The position numbers and the translations under genes were made by a program. This document shows, in pieces, positions 7,260 through 15,182 of a stretch of DNA of 37,137 bases; position 1 is the first letter of the stretch, and the number at the start of each line of letters is the position of its first letter. Under the pieces are notes generated by a model. That model worked only from the letters and a program-made list of their open reading frames with translations, did not search any database and was not told the DNA's origin. Origin of the DNA: a virus. Location of the stretch: positions 1-37,137 of the IMG/VR virus record IMGVR_UViG_3300031974_003920; one strand, given 5' to 3'.

Positions 7260-8711
7260 CTACTTTGTATTTATCATCCACTCGCTTTTGGATTTAATAT
7301 ATCTTCGTACTATTTTATCTCGTCCTGTGTTAAACAAATTAAGATGCTGATTATAACTTGCCCAAGGTAAATCAGGTAACACTGCTGTCATGCCAAATAT
7401 TTCATGTGCTGTAAATTTAGATTCCAAATTCTCTGCCAAATACTGGTCTATTTCAAATGCTAACTTATCTGATTCTGCTGTGGTAGACCAGTCATTTTTC
7501 CAATGTTTAGAGGAATATCCGATCTCTTTCCATTCCTTGTCAGTACCTATTATCTCATATCCAAATTTTTCTGGGTTTTTATCTATGTCACTTTCTACAT
7601 CTGGATTTTCTAGATTAGTATACAATCTTAAACTGTTACATCCTGCACTGGTTAATGCCTGTTTTTCAACTATCTCTCTGCTGTTTTTCCAGATATCCTG
7701 TTCACTGTCACCTGTTAATCCTATCAGGAAATTACCGTAAGTGAATGCCTGAGGATATTCTTTCTTCAGAGTGAGTAAACCTTCCAGCATCTTTTCTGGT
7801 CTGCCACCTTTTCTGATAACTTTGGTGACATTGGGATTCAGGCTTTCAATACCAAAGAACATACTTTTTATTTTGGCACGTTGCAGTAAATCAATCTGAT
7901 GAGGTTTTGCCGCCATTACGTCAGCACGAACAAATGCCATGAACTCAGGTTCAAAATCCAGTTGATCAATTATACTACACAACAATTCTAATTTGTCATC
8001 AATTTCGTTTATGGTATCGTCTGCTAATACAAATTTAGTGATGCCCTGTTCCTGATATGCTGAGCTAAGGGTGTTGTACAGTATCTCAGGATCAATCAGT
8101 ACAGGATTTTTGTTATTACGGAAATCATATCCACAAAAACTGCAATTAAACTTACAGCCTAATGCTAATTCCACAGTATGTGTTTCCTGTGGGGACCAGA
8201 AGTCAGTGTGGGTTAACTTAGGGCTAACAGGCTTTTCTAATATCTGTCCGTGTGGATTTTTGTATGTTAATGGATTTCTGCTAAACACATATTTTTCTAA
8301 ATCATTGCCTTGCAACCATTCAGTGAATATATTTCCACTTCTGCCAATAAAAGCAAAGTCTACCCAATCACTTTCTCCAGTGGGTACACGGTAACCGCCC
8401 AGTATAACTTTAAGATATGGTTTTTGTTTCTTTAGATGGGTTACTAATTGTTTGAATTGTTGAGTACTACTACCATCTATACTGCCACTTAGTGCTATCC
8501 AGATTTCAGGATCATCAGCAAACCAACTCAGTATACTTTGTTCAAGCAGAGCTTCAGGCCACTCAGTCCAATAGTCTATGTTAGTTGCATCTATACCATG
8601 AGCTCTGGCTATCTCTACAATGTGTAAAGCACCAGAACTTCTACTATTGTTTTTAAGTAGGCCTGCTCTTGTGGGTTTTGCACCCAGATCTGATAGCAGT
8701 AAAAATTTCAT
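7260..8711 (-). CDS. Radical SAM protein with B12-binding-like N-terminus (copy 2)
   Basis: A 483-residue protein. ATG 8711 overlaps the clamp loader stop as TGATG, which fixes the start; an upstream in-frame TTG is less likely. The N-terminal 150 residues resemble a cobalamin-binding Rossmann fold (LSGSIDGSS near residue 75, VILGGYRVP near 103). The radical SAM cluster motif is GCKFNCSFCGYDFRN with Cys 186, 190 and 193. ADDTINE and FFGIESLNPNVTKVIRKGGR match the first copy. I infer a duplicated enzyme pair acting on related substrates. Neither has a recognisable tRNA-modification or glycyl-radical-activase signature, so no substrate is proposed. Confidence 0.87.
   Translation of the reverse strand: MKFLLLSDLGAKPTRAGLLKNNSRSSGALHIVEIARAHGIDATNIDYWTEWPEALLEQSILSWFADDPEIWIALSGSIDGSSTQQFKQLVTHLKKQKPYLKVILGGYRVPTGESDWVDFAFIGRSGNIFTEWLQGNDLEKYVFSRNPLTYKNPHGQILEKPVSPKLTHTDFWSPQETHTVELALGCKFNCSFCGYDFRNNKNPVLIDPEILYNTLSSAYQEQGITKFVLADDTINEIDDKLELLCSIIDQLDFEPEFMAFVRADVMAAKPHQIDLLQRAKIKSMFFGIESLNPNVTKVIRKGGRPEKMLEGLLTLKKEYPQAFTYGNFLIGLTGDSEQDIWKNSREIVEKQALTSAGCNSLRLYTNLENPDVESDIDKNPEKFGYEIIGTDKEWKEIGYSSKHWKNDWSTTAESDKLAFEIDQYLAENLESKFTAHEIFGMTAVLPDLPWASYNQHLNLFNTGRDKIVRRYIKSKSEWMINTK
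7268..7275 (-). promoter_or_regulatory. Possible late promoter box GATAAATA
   Basis: GATAAATA on the minus strand, 18 nt before the ATG at 7249, with AGGG between. It lies within the last codons of the upstream radical SAM gene (WMINTK), so coding constraint could produce it by chance. Confidence 0.35.
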
Positions 8712-9634
8712 CAAACACTATTTAACTGAAGTTCAATAAGTGTTGCAGATAAGTTGATTTCAGGATCAGCACACAGACTGCTTTTAGCCATACCGTCTCT
8801 GATAATTACCACAGCCTTGTCCTGTGCTAAACTGTCTTTGCCCCAAAGTTCCAGATTACGATACATAAACTTGTATACATCTTCATATTCTTCAGGACGA
8901 GCTTGGCTTACAATCAGCTCACGTGCTGGCTTATATTGTCCTGCTTTAAACATTTCTATTGCTTCAAGCATCCAATCTGAACTGTTGCCGTCACCTGTCT
9001 GAGGACGCTGTAAGACGCTGTCTACCACGTTTTGCTGAACTAGGTTAATACTTTTACGCAAATCAGGATAAGTTGCTTGTACATAAGTGTCTAGCGTTTC
9101 TAAGTCTACTTCTACACCTTCACCAATACAAATTGTTGCAATCCTGGCGGTAAATTCTTTGATGTCCAGTTTTTCGATATGAAACCCTTGACATCTGCTG
9201 TGCAATGCTGGAATAATACGTTGTGGATAGTTACAAGTTAATATAAACCTACAACTGGTGTGATACATTTCCATTACACCACGCAGTGCCGCCTGACCAT
9301 TTGGAGTGATATAGTCTGCTTCATCCAGCAATACATATTTTATATCACCAAAAGGCATAGTACTGGCAAAATTAGTAATCTTATTTCTAATTGTGTCTAC
9401 GTTATTTTCATTACTGGCATTTATTTCCAGAATATCTAAGTCGTTCACGTCCAGTTCATTTAGCAATACTTTTGCTAGTGTTGTTTTACCCGTACCTGGC
9501 GCACCACTAAACAGCAAGTGCGGCATTGCACCACTTGCAATCCATCCAGTTACCTGTTCTTTTTGATTGTCGTCTCTAAACACATAGTCCTGTGCTGTGC
9601 GAGGGCGATATTTTTCTGTCCACAATTCTTTCAT
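8711..9634 (-). CDS. Sliding clamp loader ATPase subunit (T4 gp44 type)
   Basis: A 307-residue AAA+ protein close in length to T4 gp44 (319). It opens with WTEKYRP, the RFC-box-like start of archaeal, eukaryotic and phage clamp loaders. Walker A GAPGTGKT is at 44-51, the Walker B DEAD at 104-107 and the sensor/arginine-finger SRC at 146-148. With a small subunit (gp62-like, not in this window) it would load the gp45-type clamp for the replicative polymerase. ATG 9634 has an AGGA site, and a perfect sigma70 promoter sits about 45 nt upstream, so it is probably an early gene. Confidence 0.94.
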   Translation of the reverse strand: MKELWTEKYRPRTAQDYVFRDDNQKEQVTGWIASGAMPHLLFSGAPGTGKTTLAKVLLNELDVNDLDILEINASNENNVDTIRNKITNFASTMPFGDIKYVLLDEADYITPNGQAALRGVMEMYHTSCRFILTCNYPQRIIPALHSRCQGFHIEKLDIKEFTARIATICIGEGVEVDLETLDTYVQATYPDLRKSINLVQQNVVDSVLQRPQTGDGNSSDWMLEAIEMFKAGQYKPARELIVSQARPEEYEDVYKFMYRNLELWGKDSLAQDKAVVIIRDGMAKSSLCADPEINLSATLIELQLNSV

Positions 9635-9675
9635 TTGTTTTTCCTGTGTTGTATAGAATACACCTAATGTATGAT

Positions 9676-9703
9676 ATTATACACTAATCATGCATAATGT
9701 CAA
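9676..9703 (-). promoter_or_regulatory. Consensus sigma70 promoter for the clamp loader operon
   Basis: TTGACA (9703..9698), 16-nt spacer, TATAAT (9681..9676). It overlaps the 3' end of the upstream gene and reads into the clamp loader gene (ATG 9634), probably continuing through both radical SAM genes by overlapping starts. Confidence 0.9.
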
Positions 9704-10847
9704 CTAGTTGATCTTGGTTATGAGTATAATAATCAGGCGCAATGTCTTGTATTAAAAGAGCACGATTATGTTTTAAAACAGGTAGCATTTCTGTTAACAT
9801 GTCAACCCAATCAGAATCTGATAAGTTAATAAGATTGCTTGCCGTTTCAAGGACTTGCTGTAAACGTTGATTGTCGTCTTCTATTTGATCGTAACTTTCG
9901 TCCCACCAACGTTCAAATGTTTTGTATCCGTTTTCCTTAAGAGCCTTTAAACTGTATGGTGTACTCGCCAATACAAAAGGATGATAACAATTAATAGTAC
10001 GCCAAGTTTTTTCAGTAATAAAAATATTTCCTGGCATACCTATATTATATCTGTTTGGTTCAACTCCGTAATTATGTGTTGTAAAGCATGTTTCTGTTAT
10101 AAGACTAAAGTAAGTGGAATCGATCTCATTAGTAGAAGGTTCCATGTATTCAGATATATCATAACTTAATATTTTTGGAAATTGTGATTCTATTTCATCA
10201 CCCAGATGTTGAGACACAAAGTCTGGAAAAATTTGTGCTGAGAGATGGTGGGCTTCACTCTCCCTTTCGATAGGCCAATGTGCACTCCATATACAACTAT
10301 CGAGTAACTTTTTGTGTGCAAGACTGTATGCTAATGCATATCGTTGAGGTCTGGGAGACTTATTATAAAACAACATCTTGAAAGGTTTTTGTTTGGGTGT
10401 AAAATCTATTCTGGGCTCATTAACGAAATTTTCCTGAATAGTTTTCAAAAAACTGGTGTTTATCATGTTAGCACCCCAGATATTATATTTGTTTACCTGA
10501 CTTCTGTTACTCTCACAATCTATATAGTCTGCCGCATGATAACAATTAGTAACAGGTACTTTGTATATACTATGCATGGCTTCAACTACTGCATTAAATA
10601 TACTCAATGAACGTTCACTAACAGTTTCAGGACCAGTAGTTAAAACTATCGCTATGGCTTTGGGTACTGCGCCATGTCTGATTTTTTCTGCAACTTGTTT
10701 ACAATAAAAACTTACAGCATCAGCAGATGACCAATAAATCCATTTGTCATAAAGACAATCAGGATCATTGACAATGACATTTTGCGGTTGATAATTGTTA
10801 CTCAGCCTATCAATGAAATAACTTTCATAATAACTTGTATCAGCCAC
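9684..10847 (-). CDS. Glycosyltransferase-like phage protein
   Basis: A 387-residue soluble protein. A conserved C-terminal segment FITEKTWRTINCYHPFVLAS followed by TPYSLKALKENGYKTF and WWDESYDQIEDDNQR resembles a family common in marine phages and often grouped with fucosyltransferase/exostosin-like enzymes. The central LFYNKSPRPQRYALAY segment fits that family too. GTG is the start: AGGAATT precedes it and it lies 2 nt after the stop of the dehydrogenase gene upstream. The neighbour, a UDP-sugar dehydrogenase, supports a role in making or attaching a sugar, for example on a virion protein or DNA. The activity is inferred; no experimentally defined motif is present. Confidence 0.6.
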   Translation of the reverse strand: MADTSYYESYFIDRLSNNYQPQNVIVNDPDCLYDKWIYWSSADAVSFYCKQVAEKIRHGAVPKAIAIVLTTGPETVSERSLSIFNAVVEAMHSIYKVPVTNCYHAADYIDCESNRSQVNKYNIWGANMINTSFLKTIQENFVNEPRIDFTPKQKPFKMLFYNKSPRPQRYALAYSLAHKKLLDSCIWSAHWPIERESEAHHLSAQIFPDFVSQHLGDEIESQFPKILSYDISEYMEPSTNEIDSTYFSLITETCFTTHNYGVEPNRYNIGMPGNIFITEKTWRTINCYHPFVLASTPYSLKALKENGYKTFERWWDESYDQIEDDNQRLQQVLETASNLINLSDSDWVDMLTEMLPVLKHNRALLIQDIAPDYYTHNQDQLVDIMHD

Positions 10848-10849
10848 AG

Positions 10850-11653
10850 TTAATTCCTGCGTTGTTTACTAACAGATACAGCCTTCTCAAGTATACTCAT
10901 ATCTACAGATTTTTTGTCTGCATAGTGTAATAATCCAGCAGTATCTTTAGGAAAGCAATGACCACCGAATCCAAACTTACCATCTGGACCTGGTACCTGC
11001 ATGTGGCTATTACCCATACGCGGATCTGTTTTTAATATTTCTGTAAACTGTTCCCAACTGCTGTGTGCTGAACTTGCTGTAAACAAATCATATAGTTCGT
11101 TAAAAAATGACACTTTTGTTGCAAGCCAACTGTTAATAGTGTACTTGATTAAACTGGCTGTAATTAAATCTACCTTGTATGTGGGCACTGTTTTTACTTT
11201 ACTGTATCTACTGTATGCTTTTTCCACAGTATCGCAATCACGCCACTTGCCTCCAAGTACCTGCATGTGCGGATTGATAAAATCTGAATGAGCATTTGCT
11301 TCTGTGAGGAACTCAGGATTGTAAACCAGTTTTAGATCAAAATCTTTTTTCATGTTTGTTAGGTGGGAAGGTGTAATAGTACTTTTAATAACTACTACTC
11401 CTTTATATTTTTTCTGACTTAACTCTGCAAGTACTTCTCTGGTAACACTAACATCTACATCTCCTTTTTTGCCCTTGGGTGTGGGCAAACACAAGAAGGT
11501 AATAGAGGGTTCAAAGTCAATTAAATCTGAAATAGTGTTATCGTTGTGTAATGGATCAACTACTATTTGTAATACATTATCAGTGTCAAAACCATTAATG
11601 ACAGAACCGCCCACAAAGCCGGCTCCAACGACTCCTAACTTTAAAACACTCAT
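10850..11653 (-). CDS. Short UDP-glucose/GDP-mannose 6-dehydrogenase
   Basis: A 267-residue NAD-dependent nucleotide-sugar dehydrogenase that oxidises the C6 alcohol of a nucleotide sugar to the acid. The N-terminal dinucleotide fold starts LGVVGAGFVGGS (residues 6-17), followed by FLCLPTP, KSTITPS and YNPEFLTEANA. The catalytic Cys is C233 in GFGGHCFPKD. The protein ends soon after this segment, so the C-terminal UDP-binding domain of about 120-150 residues found in UgD/Ugd-type enzymes (roughly 390-430 residues) is absent. Its start overlaps the upstream stop as ATGA. It probably serves the sugar block with the glycosyltransferase-like gene downstream. Confidence 0.88.
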   Translation of the reverse strand: MSVLKLGVVGAGFVGGSVINGFDTDNVLQIVVDPLHNDNTISDLIDFEPSITFLCLPTPKGKKGDVDVSVTREVLAELSQKKYKGVVVIKSTITPSHLTNMKKDFDLKLVYNPEFLTEANAHSDFINPHMQVLGGKWRDCDTVEKAYSRYSKVKTVPTYKVDLITASLIKYTINSWLATKVSFFNELYDLFTASSAHSSWEQFTEILKTDPRMGNSHMQVPGPDGKFGFGGHCFPKDTAGLLHYADKKSVDMSILEKAVSVSKQRRN

Positions 11654-11868
11654 AAAAGGCCTGCGATTTGTTTGATTGCCATAATAGTTTTTTCTGCAAC
11701 TATTTTGTCGTCTTCCAACTCCAGTTTTTCATTTATTTTAGTTAGGTCTGTGATATCTTCTACTAGCTCGCGATACTCATCTTCTTTAAGGTGCCCGGCG
11801 TCCCACAGTTCGGTTAACTCTTTTACTTTCTTTTCTACGTCTGCTAATACTATGTTTAAGTTACTCAT
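11650..11868 (-). CDS. Small helical coiled-coil protein
   Basis: A 72-residue protein that is almost all charged heptad-like helix (VEKKVKELTELWDAG, LVEDITDLTKINEKLELEDD). The DAGHLKEDEYRELV segment resembles the short helix-turn motif of SHOCT-type proteins. No enzyme signature. Its ATG overlaps the lipoprotein gene stop as ATGA, and its own stop overlaps the dehydrogenase start. It may act in assembly or as an adaptor, but nothing in the sequence decides this. Confidence 0.75.
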   Translation of the reverse strand: MSNLNIVLADVEKKVKELTELWDAGHLKEDEYRELVEDITDLTKINEKLELEDDKIVAEKTIMAIKQIAGLL

Positions 11869-12254
11869 TTTACTCTCTTCCCAAACACTTCTAAAGCACC
11901 TTGCGTTGCGTTAGAAATATTTTCTCTTTTTAATTTACAATATACTGGTGAAGGTTCTTCTGCTTGGCGTAATTCGTCTGTAAGCGAATTAATTTCAGTG
12001 TAGATATCTGAGATATTTGTATTTAAAGTATACTTACTATATGTGAGTAGTATCTCTGAAAGGAAATGCATACGATTAATATCAGCACTTCTGCACCAGT
12101 TGTCGCCAACCAGTGGACTAGTGGAAACAACATGCAATTCTGCTAAACGATCAAATTCTGTAGAATCAAATCCGCTAGGAATAAATTTGCTAAAGTTACT
12201 GCATCCAGCAACAACAAACGTTAGAGTTATTAGTGTTAAAAATTTTTTATTCAT
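11865..12254 (-). CDS. Phage-encoded lipoprotein
   Basis: A 129-residue protein with a canonical bacterial lipoprotein signal: basic MNKK, hydrophobic LTLITLTFVV, then lipobox VAGC with the modified Cys at 18, followed by SNFSKF. The mature part is a Ser/Thr-rich helical domain without known motif. It would be lipidated and placed in the inner or outer membrane. Phage lipoproteins are known in superinfection exclusion and in spanin-type lysis proteins. This one is longer than usual o-spanins and has no visible partner gene embedded. The start overlaps the end of the upstream gene. Confidence 0.82.
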   Translation of the reverse strand: MNKKFLTLITLTFVVAGCSNFSKFIPSGFDSTEFDRLAELHVVSTSPLVGDNWCRSADINRMHFLSEILLTYSKYTLNTNISDIYTEINSLTDELRQAEEPSPVYCKLKRENISNATQGALEVFGKRVK

Positions 12255-12495
12255 CTACATTTGCTCCTAATTTTTTAAGAGCACGAGTAGTGTTTCTTTC
12301 TTCTAACCACTCATCCTCTCCGCTGTAAGTTGGGGCATTATCCAGATATTCTTTTGCCTGAAAATATACTTCGTATATCTTTTGTTTACAACCCCAACCA
12401 TTAAATCCATCTATCATGGGATCATGCATTACACCATCCCATTGCCAAAGTTGTTCTTTTATTTTGTTTACGCCGGTTTTTTCTATATACGGCAT
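12247..12495 (-). CDS. Small conserved hypothetical protein
   Basis: An 82-residue protein, MPYIEKTGVNKIKEQLWQWD at the start, rich in Trp and Tyr, ending LKKLGANVDE. The NGWGCKQKIYEVYFQAKEYL stretch looks helical. No known motif, signal peptide or membrane segment. It is coupled on both sides: TAATG with the small membrane gene upstream and an 8-bp overlap with the lipoprotein start downstream. Confidence 0.75.
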   Translation of the reverse strand: MPYIEKTGVNKIKEQLWQWDGVMHDPMIDGFNGWGCKQKIYEVYFQAKEYLDNAPTYSGEDEWLEERNTTRALKKLGANVDE

Positions 12496-12659
12496 TAAAG
12501 TTCTCTACTACTCTCTGAACCAATTGCACCTAATATTAAGGGTATACCTAAAACTAACCACCATATGCTAATTACTTCCAAACTCGCCAGTATCATTAAA
12601 GTGATACCTGTGGCTCCCATTGTGGTTATTCCTGATTTTTGTCCAACTGGTAATTTCAT
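12495..12659 (-). CDS. 54-residue membrane protein
   Basis: MKLPVGQKSGITTMGATGIT, then two hydrophobic stretches (TLMILASLEVISIWW and VLGIPLILGAI) joined with almost no loop, ending GSESSREL. It probably makes one or two membrane passes. Its ATG follows the stop of the GroES-like gene by 1 nt, and its stop overlaps the next start as TAATG, which is the main evidence that it is real. Function unknown. Confidence 0.78.
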   Translation of the reverse strand: MKLPVGQKSGITTMGATGITLMILASLEVISIWWLVLGIPLILGAIGSESSREL

Positions 12660-12660
12660 T

Positions 12661-13041
12661 TTAAACTAAAACTTTTTTATCTGCTGTTACTACATCTGAA
12701 TTGTAATAAACATCATTGGGTTTACTGTCTGCTACTGCTAAACAACTTGACTGCTCAACCTTCCATATCTTGCCTTTGCCGTCTGGTAATCTGTCGTCTT
12801 CTACTTCAACTGCTTCAGTCCAACGTCCATATGCAACTAAGACCCATTTGCCTTGCTCAACACCTTCTTTTAATTCTTTCCAACAATCTGGTCCTACATC
12901 TAACAATTTAAACCAACGGCTAGTGATACCCTGGCTTTTTTCTATATTGCTTTTGATAATGATGCCTGCTTCAGTTACTTGATCACCAAAGTCTGCATCT
13001 GTGCAAAGTACATTGTCCCTAATTGCTCTCAGTCTGGTCAC
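12661..13041 (-). CDS. GroES-like co-chaperonin (T4 gp31-type role)
   Basis: A protein of about 126 residues that caps the GroEL chamber in the family. The opening TRLRAIRDNVLCTDADFG matches the GroES IxPLxDRVLV strand, and GDQVTEAGIIIKSNIEKSQG corresponds to the mobile-loop region with GI-I hydrophobics. Then comes LLDVGPD, a GKWVLVAYGRWTEAVEVE barrel strand and a late CLAVAD strand like the family ILAV end. I chose GTG 13041 because GGAGGT lies directly upstream and the resemblance starts there; a longer frame to 13098 would overlap the upstream gene by 80 bp. T4 needs gp31 to fold its capsid protein, so the same is inferred here. Confidence 0.82.
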   Translation of the reverse strand: MTRLRAIRDNVLCTDADFGDQVTEAGIIIKSNIEKSQGITSRWFKLLDVGPDCWKELKEGVEQGKWVLVAYGRWTEAVEVEDDRLPDGKGKIWKVEQSSCLAVADSKPNDVYYNSDVVTADKKVLV

Positions 13042-13381
13042 TGTTACCTCCGATTTTTCTGATTGCTTTTTGTGCGTTGAATAACTTTTTAACACCACTT
13101 GTATCTGGCATATTTTCTATAATATCCAACAAGGTTAATAAATCTTCTAGTTTTTGTTCAGTTAAAGTTGTACTACCTACTTTTATAGATTTAGTTTCAG
13201 TGTCAAAACTTAAAACGTCCCACGTTGACGTATCTATATCACTAAGATAGTCTGTGTATGTGGAATCTGTGGTAGTAGTAATTGTAACTGTATTATCATC
13301 ATGCATACTGGTGTAGTACATATCATCACTTACTGAAAAAGTAGGTCCTGATAAGATGTCACCAAGTTTGATAGTAGACAT
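13019..13381 (-). CDS. Conserved hypothetical phage protein
   Basis: A 120-residue acidic, Thr/Asp-rich protein (TVTITTTTDSTYTDYLSDID) with a helical C-terminus (LTEQKLEDLLTLLDIIENMP) and a basic tail (AQKAIRKIGGN). The composition of the first half is like virion or scaffold proteins. It overlaps the GroES-like start by about 23 bp and follows the 170-residue gene as TAATG. No function recognised. Confidence 0.72.
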   Translation of the reverse strand: MSTIKLGDILSGPTFSVSDDMYYTSMHDDNTVTITTTTDSTYTDYLSDIDTSTWDVLSFDTETKSIKVGSTTLTEQKLEDLLTLLDIIENMPDTSGVKKLFNAQKAIRKIGGNSDQTESN

Positions 13382-13893
13382 TAAAGATCCTCTTTTTTAT
13401 AAACTGGAACCATTTCAATGTCACCATTAGGCAGTTCTACTTCTTTATAACCTACAGGCTCAGTGCCCTCTGGTGCATCAAACTCTTCTGGTTCATCAAC
13501 TGGAGGAATAGGCGCCACATCAGGTTCAACGGGTGCAACCATTTCCTCTTTAATTTCTTGTGCTCTCTTATCAACATCGGCCTGTGTTACACTTGATGTT
13601 CTGACATTTTCTTTGGCAGTTTTTGAAGTGCTAGGCTGGATGACTGGGTCTGGGTCAGGTTTGAGTCTGGGCATTTCTCCCTTGAGACTTGCCTTTGCCG
13701 TACTACTCTTAGGATTTTTATCGTAGTACTCGCGTACCCTATCTTCATTCTTTTTAACCACTTGTCCATCTTTAATCACATCACCTGCGGCATTCACACG
13801 CATGTTCCCCACTGCTGGCGATGAGGGATTAGACGCGGCTATCAATTTATCCATGTCGATTGGTACGCCTTTGTTTGTTCTTCTGGTTACCAT
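13381..13893 (-). CDS. Pro/Glu-rich phage protein, unknown
   Basis: A 170-residue low-complexity protein. The basic N-terminus MVTRRTNKGVPIDMDKLIAA and NMRVNAAGDVIKDGQVVKK resemble a small family I remember from T4-like cyanophages. The rest is Pro, Glu and Ala rich and probably disordered (PVEPDVAPIPPVDEPEEFDAPEG). A GAGG site precedes ATG 13893. It may be a scaffold or neck/tail accessory protein, but that is only a guess from composition. Confidence 0.72.
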   Translation of the reverse strand: MVTRRTNKGVPIDMDKLIAASNPSSPAVGNMRVNAAGDVIKDGQVVKKNEDRVREYYDKNPKSSTAKASLKGEMPRLKPDPDPVIQPSTSKTAKENVRTSSVTQADVDKRAQEIKEEMVAPVEPDVAPIPPVDEPEEFDAPEGTEPVGYKEVELPNGDIEMVPVYKKEDL

Positions 13894-13900
13894 ATTTTCC

Positions 13901-14368
13901 TCATTTTAAAAATTCGCGAATATCTAAATTATACTTGATACTGTCAATTTTATGTACACCAATCAAGTACAGACAGTAACTGGCCACGCTACTGCCTCTT
14001 CCAACACCCCAAACTAAACTGTGTTTTCTTAGAGTGTCTACAATATATATCAATAATTGAAGCACAGGAAATAGGTTCCTGGCTTTAAATTCGGCTAATT
14101 CCTGCTCTACTCTGGCGGTTATGATATTAACGTCTTGTCCTGACGTAGGAATTAAACCTTTTATATATTCCTCAACATCTAGTTCTTTATAATGTTGCGG
14201 AATGTTAAACTCTTTACTGTAATCAATAAAGTCTGATATTTCTGGTAAATCCAGTTCATCTGCATATTGATTATATTGCTGTACGACTTCAGAAACAAAA
14301 GGTATAGAGTTTATAGGCTTTTGCCTATACAGTGCTTCTATTCCTATTTGTTCAGCATATTGAGTCAT
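13901..14368 (-). CDS. DnaE (Pol III alpha) fragment protein carrying the GRGS segment
   Basis: A 155-residue protein whose C-terminus VGRGSSVASYCLYLIGVHKI then DSIKYNLDIREFLK matches the bacterial DNA polymerase III alpha segment GRGSAAGSLVAYLLGIT...DPIKYNLLFERFLN, which starts the palm nucleotidyltransferase region. The catalytic Asp triad that follows in DnaE is absent because the protein stops right after FLK. Similar short proteins are annotated in T4-like marine phages as Pol III alpha-like. It cannot polymerise alone. The start lies 8 nt after a sigma70 -10 box with no Shine-Dalgarno, so the mRNA is probably leaderless. Confidence 0.82.
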   Translation of the reverse strand: MTQYAEQIGIEALYRQKPINSIPFVSEVVQQYNQYADELDLPEISDFIDYSKEFNIPQHYKELDVEEYIKGLIPTSGQDVNIITARVEQELAEFKARNLFPVLQLLIYIVDTLRKHSLVWGVGRGSSVASYCLYLIGVHKIDSIKYNLDIREFLK

Positions 14369-14376
14369 AGCAGTTT

Positions 14377-14404
14377 ATTATAGTATATTTTTTACAAAAG
14401 TCAA
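14377..14404 (-). promoter_or_regulatory. Sigma70 promoter giving a leaderless DnaE-fragment mRNA
   Basis: TTGACT (14404..14399), 16-nt spacer, TATAAT (14382..14377). Only 8 nt separate the -10 from ATG 14368, so transcription should start at or within 1-2 nt of the start codon. Confidence 0.82.
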
Positions 14405-15181
14405 TCACACCAGTCTGGGCTTCCATTCCTTCTGATCTTTTTTCTTCTTAAATTCATTAAGTTCGATTAGTTCGCCCTTGCTTGTTTTTTCATCATCTAG
14501 TTGACCAGACATTTCTTTAAATATTTGTTGTATCTCATCTTCTATATCATTAAATGGTTGCACAACCATGGAATCGTAATCTGCTTCCTCTGCTTTCTTT
14601 TTCCACTTTTCCACCTCTTCTGCGTCTTTTGCTGGCCTATCTACTGTTCTGGTATTACACTGATTCCACCAAGCATCATCAAAATAACTAAACTCGCCCA
14701 TCCAATCCTGTAGCGGTGGTAACTCTGTGTACTCGTCGTCTTCTTCTGTTAGCACATAATGATATGTGATATTTTGTGCTAAGTCCACAAGACTAACTTT
14801 GTCTACATAAGTATTTTCTGATACAATGTTGTTAAACTTAGAATGTAGTGCGGCAATAATTGTGCTTTCGTGTAAGTCTGGCAATACTATCAAATTGTTT
14901 TCCCACTCATTTAAAAAATCATAAATCTCTGTGCTCATATTTTTATCACTTTCAAATATTACACTATGATTGACAAATTGCTCTATGAATAAAAATACTT
15001 TAGAAAAACTTACGTTTTGATCATATTGTGCATTTAACAATGTGTCTGCATTTGTACTTTCTGCTTCTGTTATCATAGTGAAACTGAGATCGTATCTGCC
15101 AGAAACAATTTTTTTACTGGGTAATGTTTCCATTAATGTTAATGATAATGGAATAGTTTTTTCCATTGTGAATGTTTTCAT
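14405..15181 (-). CDS. Conserved hypothetical phage protein
   Basis: A 258-residue acidic soluble protein, MKTFTMEKTIPLSLTLMETL at the start. The first two thirds are mixed alpha/beta with an acidic patch TEEDDEYTELPPLQDWMGEF. The last 80 residues are a charged helix (DAEEVEKWKKKAEEADYD) with a basic tail KKKKDQKEWKPRL. No enzyme motif seen. It follows the 101-residue gene within 2 nt and probably belongs to the same operon as the genes up to 18.1 kb. The -35 region of the DnaE-fragment promoter abuts its stop. Confidence 0.75.
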   Translation of the reverse strand: MKTFTMEKTIPLSLTLMETLPSKKIVSGRYDLSFTMITEAESTNADTLLNAQYDQNVSFSKVFLFIEQFVNHSVIFESDKNMSTEIYDFLNEWENNLIVLPDLHESTIIAALHSKFNNIVSENTYVDKVSLVDLAQNITYHYVLTEEDDEYTELPPLQDWMGEFSYFDDAWWNQCNTRTVDRPAKDAEEVEKWKKKAEEADYDSMVVQPFNDIEDEIQQIFKEMSGQLDDEKTSKGELIELNEFKKKKDQKEWKPRLV

Positions 15182-15182
15182 A

